In this document: in pieces, positions 1 to 4,150 of the stretch
Position numbering within the stretch: the stretch's first letter is position 1
How the letters are laid out: each line of letters opens with the position of its first letter
Assembly (NCBI GenBank): GCA_958402495.1
Contig: CATXTS010000104.1
Span: forward strand, 1 to 7,114
Reading direction: 5' to 3'
DNA length: 7,114 nt
Origin: an uncultured Clostridiaceae bacterium
GTDB lineage: Bacteria; Bacillota; Clostridia; TANB77; CAG-508
The notes under the pieces: model-generated
What the model was told of the DNA's origin: nothing
The model's input: only the letters and a program-made list of their open reading frames with translations
The model's database searches: none
Position numbers and translations under genes: made by a program

Positions 1-3000
1 TATGATATTATCTTCTATCAAGCTCCTACCAGCGCTTTGGTAAGCATTCTCAAAAGCTAAAATTTCCATACTGCCATACAAATCTTCTATAGTAATAAAA
101 GCCATAATTTTATTATTCTTAGTATATTTTTTCTTGATACTACTGATAATACCAGCATATTTTACCATTTGATTATCTTGATAAGGAAATTTACCAGTTT
201 GTTCTAATTCATCCATTGCTTCTTTAATCTGCAGACTATCTATATTGGTTTTAGCCTTGATTTCCTCTTGTAAACCTTCTAACGGATGTCCAGAAATATA
301 CAAACCTAACATTTCTTTTTCCATGGATAACAATTCTTTATCGGAATATTCTTTTAAAGTATTATAGGTATATTTCATCTTTTCTAATTGTTCAGATGTT
401 TCATCATTTCCTCCTAAGTCAAACATAGAAACTTGTCCTTTAAAATTCTTTTTAGAAGCATCTGAAATCGAATTCATAATTTCTTCAAAAGAAGCCATTA
501 AGGTACTTCTCGTTTGTTCAAATTCATCAAAAGCACCTGCTTTAATTAAACTTTCTACACATTTTTTATTAACTGCCTCATCTTGTATTCTTTCACAAAA
601 ATCAGTAAAAGACTGATATGGCCCTTTATTTTGTCTTTCTTGTACAATATTATCTACCGCAGATGTTCCTACATTTTTAATGCTACCTAAGCCAAAACGT
701 ATTTTATTGCCATCTTCTACTGTAAATTTAGTCGCACTTTTATTAATGGCTGGTTTTAAAATTTCAATATGTAGTCTTTTGCATTCTTCAATATAATAAG
801 GTACCTTATCTAAATTCCCCAAATAGCTATTCAAAGTAGCTGCCATAAATTCTGCTGGATAATAGGCTTTTAAATAAGCTGTTTGATAGGAGAGTACAGC
901 ATAGGCTGCGGCATGGGATTTATTAAATGCATATTTAGCAAACTCTGCCATTTCATCAAAAATAGTATTAGCTGACTTTTCATCAATACCATTACGCACA
1001 CAACCAGGTACGATAACATTACCTTGTTCGTCCACTTGTCCATGGATAAAAATTTCTCTTTCTTTTGCCATGACATCTAGTTTTTTCTTACCCATAGCAC
1101 GTCTTACTAAATCTGCTCTTCCTAGTGAATAGCCCGCTAAGTCTCTTACAATTTGCATAACCTGCTCTTGATAGACCATACAGCCATAAGTAACCTCTAA
1201 AATCGGTTTTAGGGCAGGATGGGTATATACGGCATGTTCTGGGTCTTTCTTGTTGGCTATATATCTTGGAATTTGGTCCATAGGGCCTGGTCTATACAAA
1301 GAAACCCCAGCGATAATATCTTCTAGGCAATCTGGTTTTAATTCCTTCATAAAGTTAGTCATACCCTGACTTTCAAATTGGAAAATTCCTACACTGTTTC
1401 CCTCTTGCCATAGTTTATAAGCTTTTTCGTCATGCATATCTTTATCAAATTCTACATCTATATTTCTATTTTCTTTTACCATTTTCTTGGTATCTTCAAT
1501 GACCGTTAGCGTCCTTAGTCCTAAGAAATCCATCTTTAGAAGTCCTAATTCTTCCAAAGTGGTCATAATGAATTGGGTAGAAATGGTATTATCCCTCATA
1601 TACAAAGGCACATAGGTATCGACTGGGTCTTTCGTTATAACAATACCACAAGCATGAGTAGATGCCTGTCTTGGCATACCTTCTAATGCCATGGCAATAT
1701 CGATTAATTTTTTCATATCCGGACTAGTCTCATATAATTCTTTTAACTCACGGTTTTGTTCCATTGCTTTTTGAATAGTAATATGTAATTCATTGGGAAT
1801 CATTTTTGCCAATTTATCCGCTTCTGCATAAGGTACATCCAATACTCTTGCTACATCACGAATCACCATTCTAGCAGACATGGTACCAAATGTGATAATT
1901 TGAGAAACATGGTCATAGCCATATTTTTGACATACATACTCTATCACCTGGTCTCTTTTTTCATCACTAAAATCCACATCAAAATCTGGCATACTAATTC
2001 TTTCTGGGTTTAAGAATCTCTCAAAAAGCAATTGATAAGCAATCGGGTCAATATCTGTAATTCCAATAGCATACGCTACAATAGAACCTGCTCCTGACCC
2101 ACGTCCAGGGCCTACAGAAATATCATGTGTTTTAGCATAGTGAATATAATCCCATACAATTAAGAAATAATCCACATATCCCATTTTTTTAATAACCGAT
2201 AATTCATATTCTTTTCTATCTATTAACTCTGAAGATAAACTTTCACCATAACGTTCTTTCATACCATCATTGGTTAGCTTTTCTAAATAATCATAATGAG
2301 AAGCAAATTCTGGTGGCACATCATAATTTGGTAAAATAGTGTGTCCGAACTCAAATTCCACATTACATTTATCAGCAATTTTTACTGTATTTTCAATTGC
2401 CTCTGGTACATTTGAAAAATACTGACACATTTCTTCTGGTGACTTTATATATAGCTCATCTGTATCAAAACGCATTCTATCTTCATCAGACATCTTCTTA
2501 CCAGTCTGAATACATAACAACACTTCATGATTATAAGCATCTTCTCTTCTAGCATAATGCGCGTCATTGGTTGCTACTAATGGGATTTCTAACTCTTTTG
2601 AAAGTTCTATTAATTTTTGATTCACTAAAACCTGTTCTTTCACACCATTATTTTGAATTTCTAAATAATAATCCTCACCAAACAAATCCTTAAACCATAA
2701 GGCTACTTGCTTAGCTTCTTCTATATTGTCTTTCAAAATAGCTTGATTTACTTCACCAGCTAAACAAGCACTACAACAAATCAAATCCTCATGATACATT
2801 TGTAAAATTTCTCTATCTATACGAGGCTTATAATAAAATCCCTCTGTATAACTCAAAGAAACGAGCTTAGATAAATTTTTATAGCCATTATTATTCTTAG
2901 CTAGCAAAATTAAATGATAATATTTACTATCTAAATTAGGGTCCTTATCTTTTCTAGAACGTGGAGCCACATATACCTCACATCCTATAATCGGCTTTAT

Positions 3001-3177
3001 ACCATTTGCCTTACAAGCTTTATAAAAATCAATCACACCAAACATAGCTCCATGGTCAGTAATCGCAATTGACTGCATACCCAATTCTTTAGCTATTACA
3101 GGAATTTCTTTAACACGATTAGCACCATCTAGCAAACTAAACTCACTATGAATGTGTAAATGCACAAATTCCGACAT
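1..3177 (-). CDS. dnaE: DNA polymerase III subunit alpha, C-terminus cut by window edge
   Basis: Replicative C-family DNA polymerase; 1059 codons are open from the ATG at 3177-3175 to the left edge with no stop, so the C-terminus is missing (family members are about 1100-1200 residues). Visible in order: a PHP domain (residues about 3-210) opening with HLHIHSEFSLLDG, then ITDHG at 39-43, E67, H88, C138 and TNDAHY at 203-208; a palm with GPGRGSGAGS and the catalytic PDFDVDF (D398, D400, D402) plus D550 in MDFLG; YRPGPMDQIPRYI in the fingers region; the helix-hairpin-helix segment FGLGSIKNVG; and the start of the OB fold from about residue 1003 (KYAGIISSIKKKY). The start is supported by a strong AGGAGG six bases upstream and by the family N-terminus. 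In Firmicutes with PolC, DnaE usually shares synthesis with it; whether PolC exists here cannot be seen. It is transcribed apart from xre, which has its own terminator. Identity is very secure. Confidence 0.97.
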   Translation of the reverse strand, partial: MSEFVHLHIHSEFSLLDGANRVKEIPVIAKELGMQSIAITDHGAMFGVIDFYKACKANGIKPIIGCEVYVAPRSRKDKDPNLDSKYYHLILLAKNNNGYKNLSKLVSLSYTEGFYYKPRIDREILQMYHEDLICCSACLAGEVNQAILKDNIEEAKQVALWFKDLFGEDYYLEIQNNGVKEQVLVNQKLIELSKELEIPLVATNDAHYARREDAYNHEVLLCIQTGKKMSDEDRMRFDTDELYIKSPEEMCQYFSNVPEAIENTVKIADKCNVEFEFGHTILPNYDVPPEFASHYDYLEKLTNDGMKERYGESLSSELIDRKEYELSVIKKMGYVDYFLIVWDYIHYAKTHDISVGPGRGSGAGSIVAYAIGITDIDPIAYQLLFERFLNPERISMPDFDVDFSDEKRDQVIEYVCQKYGYDHVSQIITFGTMSARMVIRDVARVLDVPYAEADKLAKMIPNELHITIQKAMEQNRELKELYETSPDMKKLIDIAMALEGMPRQASTHACGIVITKDPVDTYVPLYMRDNTISTQFIMTTLEELGLLKMDFLGLRTLTVIEDTKKMVKENRNIDVEFDKDMHDEKAYKLWQEGNSVGIFQFESQGMTNFMKELKPDCLEDIIAGVSLYRPGPMDQIPRYIANKKDPEHAVYTHPALKPILEVTYGCMVYQEQVMQIVRDLAGYSLGRADLVRRAMGKKKLDVMAKEREIFIHGQVDEQGNVIVPGCVRNGIDEKSANTIFDEMAEFAKYAFNKSHAAAYAVLSYQTAYLKAYYPAEFMAATLNSYLGNLDKVPYYIEECKRLHIEILKPAINKSATKFTVEDGNKIRFGLGSIKNVGTSAVDNIVQERQNKGPYQSFTDFCERIQDEAVNKKCVESLIKAGAFDEFEQTRSTLMASFEEIMNSISDASKKNFKGQVSMFDLGGNDETSEQLEKMKYTYNTLKEYSDKELLSMEKEMLGLYISGHPLEGLQEEIKAKTNIDSLQIKEAMDELEQTGKFPYQDNQMVKYAGIISSIKKKYTKNNKIMAFITIEDLYGSMEILAFENAYQSAGRSLIEDNII

Positions 3178-3183
3178 TTTTGA

Positions 3184-3189
3184 CCTCCT
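3184..3189 (-). promoter_or_regulatory. Shine-Dalgarno of dnaE
   Basis: Minus-strand AGGAGG with six bases between it and the dnaE ATG, a near-ideal site that fixes the start at 3177. The palindromic repeat core begins only seven bases further upstream, at 3197, so a hairpin formed there in the mRNA would stand next to this site without covering it. Confidence 0.85.
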
Positions 3190-3196
3190 CTTAAAC

Positions 3197-3244
3197 TGTC
3201 CATTGGGACCTGGTCCAGATGGACACTTTTGTCCATAGGGGACA
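3197..3244. repeat. Palindromic repeat copy A in the dnaE leader
   Basis: Copy A consists of a 29-bp core (3197-3225) and a 15-bp side palindrome (3230-3244) joined by a 4-bp linker. The core has 7-bp outer arms TGTCCAT/ATGGACA, a 2x2 mismatch, and 5-bp inner arms GGACC/GGTCC around one central base. The side module starts TGTCC and ends GGACA. The core matches copy B (4122-4150) at 27 of 29 positions. The element is clearly richer in G+C than its surroundings, lies wholly between the putative dnaE promoter and the dnaE ribosome binding site, and codes for nothing. It resembles a REP- or MITE-like dispersed element, but no associated transposase is in view. Confidence 0.85.
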
Positions 3245-3260
3245 CATCTGTTTTTTGTTT

Positions 3261-3271
3261 ATTATATTATA
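3261..3271 (-). promoter_or_regulatory. Possible -10 region for dnaE
   Basis: The minus strand contains two overlapping TATAAT hexamers (3271-3266 and 3266-3261) just after the xre terminator and 84-94 bases upstream of the dnaE start. No good -35 hexamer is found 16-18 bases upstream, where the T-tract of the terminator lies, and there is no TG extension. The AT-rich background makes chance matches common. If real, transcription would start near 3254 and the leader of about 77 bases would contain the whole of repeat copy A. Confidence 0.35.
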
Positions 3272-3280
3272 TTTTTCTAG

Positions 3281-3305
3281 AAAAAAAAAGAGCTTTTGCT
3301 CTTTT
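3281..3305 (-). terminator. Rho-independent terminator after xre
   Basis: On the minus strand an 8-bp perfect stem AAAAGAGC/GCTCTTTT closes a four-base AAAA loop (3305-3286) and runs straight into an uninterrupted T-tract (3289-3281). It begins 24 bases past the xre stop codon. It separates the xre transcript from dnaE, so dnaE needs its own promoter downstream of it. The GC content of the stem is low, so termination may be partial. Confidence 0.8.
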
Positions 3306-3329
3306 CTTTCTTCTTTTCCTTTTATATAG

Positions 3330-3737
3330 TCATGCTCTTACTGGTAATGTTTCAAAATAGAACCAAATCCATACCAATATAAAAGTAACAGTTAATAATA
3401 TACGGCAAAACCATATGGTTCCATAAATCGAAAAGCCAATTAGATAACTAATCCATCTAATAATCCACTTGTGTACACCTTCTATACCTTCTTTTAAAGT
3501 TTGTTCTTTTATATGTAGCATTTCTGCTGCTGGTATATGGTAGATTTCTGATAGTTTGTAAATCATATTTAAATCTGGATATTCTAAATCTCTTTCCCAT
3601 TTTTTTATATTTTTTTCTGTTATATTCGCATCGTTAATGATTTCCATTAAATCAATTTCTGAATATCCCTTAGCTCTTCTTAGTGTATATAGCCATTCTC
3701 CAAAATCGATACTTTTTTCTTTCTTTTTCTTCTTCAT
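3330..3737 (-). CDS. XRE-family helix-turn-helix protein with C-terminal membrane segment
   Basis: A 135-residue protein with two parts. After a lysine-rich start (KKKKKEK), residues about 12-74 fit a Cro/C1-type helix-turn-helix: LYTLRRAKGYS, then ITEKNIKKWERDLEYPDL with the family's W-E and P-D positions (W47, E48, P54, D55), then YKLSEIYHIPAAEML. Residues about 91-128 are strongly hydrophobic and aromatic, enough for one long or two short membrane spans (91-111 and 113-128, broken by R112), leaving a seven-residue tail. It is therefore probably a membrane-tethered DNA-binding protein; no ligand or enzyme domain is visible. The start is the only ATG before the domain, with a weak AAAGGG seven bases upstream, suggesting modest translation. 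The gene follows rqcP after 101 bases and is closed by its own terminator before dnaE. Target genes are unknown; autoregulation is a guess. The HTH assignment is firm, the topology likely, the function unrecognised. Confidence 0.85.
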   Translation of the reverse strand: MKKKKKEKSIDFGEWLYTLRRAKGYSEIDLMEIINDANITEKNIKKWERDLEYPDLNMIYKLSEIYHIPAAEMLHIKEQTLKEGIEGVHKWIIRWISYLIGFSIYGTIWFCRILLTVTFILVWIWFYFETLPVRA

Positions 3738-3838
3738 TTTTTTACCCTTTTATTTTTATTTTCCAATATTTAAGTTATTTGTCTTAGCACCGTATTAAAA
3801 ATTTCATATTATCAAAGGTTGATAGATTGCTAAAGAAT
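3738..3838 (-). other. AT-rich rqcP-xre intergenic region
   Basis: A 101-bp gap with no gene on either strand. It contains the inverted repeat at 3810-3824 and a wider pair TTAGCA (3784-3789) / TGCTAA (3828-3833). No clear terminator for rqcP is seen: the short stem at 3824-3810 is AT-rich and the nearest T-run lies over ten bases downstream. No convincing sigma-A promoter for xre is seen either; GATAAT on the minus strand at about 3814-3809 is a possible -10 without a matching -35. Read-through from addA-rqcP into xre is therefore plausible. Confidence 0.5.
3810..3824. promoter_or_regulatory. Short inverted repeat, possible operator
   Basis: TATCAA-AGG-TTGATA is a perfect 6-bp inverted repeat with a 3-bp spacer, 73 bases upstream of the xre start and 15 bases past the rqcP coding end. 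XRE-family proteins commonly bind short dyads upstream of their own gene, so it could be an autoregulatory operator. In DNA this rich in A and T a dyad of this size also arises by chance. Confidence 0.3.
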
Positions 3839-4075
3839 TTATAACACTTTTATGATTTCTCCAACTTCTTTCCCTGCTACTTTTGGTATTTGTAAAATTT
3901 CAAATTTTGAAATTTTATCACCAAATTTAATTTCTATAATATCTCCTACCTTAACTTCATAGCTAGGTTTTACTATTTTTCCATTAACGCTAACACGTCC
4001 GCCGTCTGCCGCTTCATTGGCTACTGTCCTTCTTTTTATCACACGTGATACTTTCAAAAATTTATCTAATCGCAT
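3839..4075 (-). CDS. rqcP: RqcP/YabO-like S4-domain protein of ribosome-associated quality control
   Basis: A 78-residue protein that is almost wholly one S4 RNA-binding domain and closely resembles Bacillus subtilis YabO/RqcP through the first 35 residues: MRLDKFLKVSRVIKRRT, then ADGGRVSVNGK, then the SYEVKVGD strand. In the characterised family RqcP binds the 50S subunit with RqcH and promotes addition of C-terminal alanine tails to nascent chains on stalled, split ribosomes. R2 and R16, which I recall as conserved RNA-contacting residues, are present. After about residue 55 it diverges and is slightly shorter than the Bacillus protein (86 residues). It begins 32 bases after the addA stop on the same strand, so co-transcription with addA is likely. 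The start is fixed by the conserved MRLDKFL; its Shine-Dalgarno is strong but distant. The related Hsp15 heat-shock family is the main alternative, but the size and sequence favour RqcP. Confidence 0.92.
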   Translation of the reverse strand: MRLDKFLKVSRVIKRRTVANEAADGGRVSVNGKIVKPSYEVKVGDIIEIKFGDKISKFEILQIPKVAGKEVGEIIKVL

Positions 4076-4087
4076 GTTTTCTATTTT

Positions 4088-4094
4088 CCTCCTT
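4088..4094 (-). promoter_or_regulatory. Shine-Dalgarno of rqcP with long spacer
   Basis: Minus-strand AAGGAGG is a near-perfect anti-16S match, but 12 bases separate it from the rqcP ATG, longer than the usual 5-9. No in-frame alternative start lies between them, and the conserved N-terminus rules out a later start. The side palindrome of repeat copy B ends eight bases upstream (4103). Confidence 0.75.
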
Positions 4095-4102
4095 TTTAGC
4101 TA

Positions 4103-4150
4103 TGTCCCTAATGGACAGTTTTGTCCATTGGGACCAGGTCCACATGGACA
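4103..4150. repeat. Palindromic repeat copy B overlapping the addA 3' end
   Basis: Copy B has a 15-bp side palindrome (4103-4117: TGTCC ... GGACA) and a 29-bp core (4122-4150) with the same arms as copy A: outer TGTCCAT/ATGGACA and inner GGACC/GGTCC. On the minus strand the core differs from copy A only at position 8 (G instead of C) and position 15 (T instead of A), both predicted unpaired. The side module is on the opposite side of the core from that of copy A when the cores are aligned. The repeat is read through as the last codons of addA and contains its TAG stop. A T6 run follows the core on the plus strand, where there is no gene to terminate. Confidence 0.85.

Noticed and set aside
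1037..1046. TGTCCATGGA in dnaE as a third repeat copy
   Set aside because: Only the short outer-arm sequence matches, with no inner arms or side module, and it encodes ordinary dnaE residues (HGQVDEQG region).
870..1076. Minus-strand 68-codon frame inside dnaE
   Set aside because: It is out of frame with the continuous, motif-bearing dnaE frame that covers the same bases.
3197..4150. CRISPR or tandem array made of the two repeat copies
   Set aside because: There are only two copies, 0.9 kb apart with genes between them and with differing side modules.
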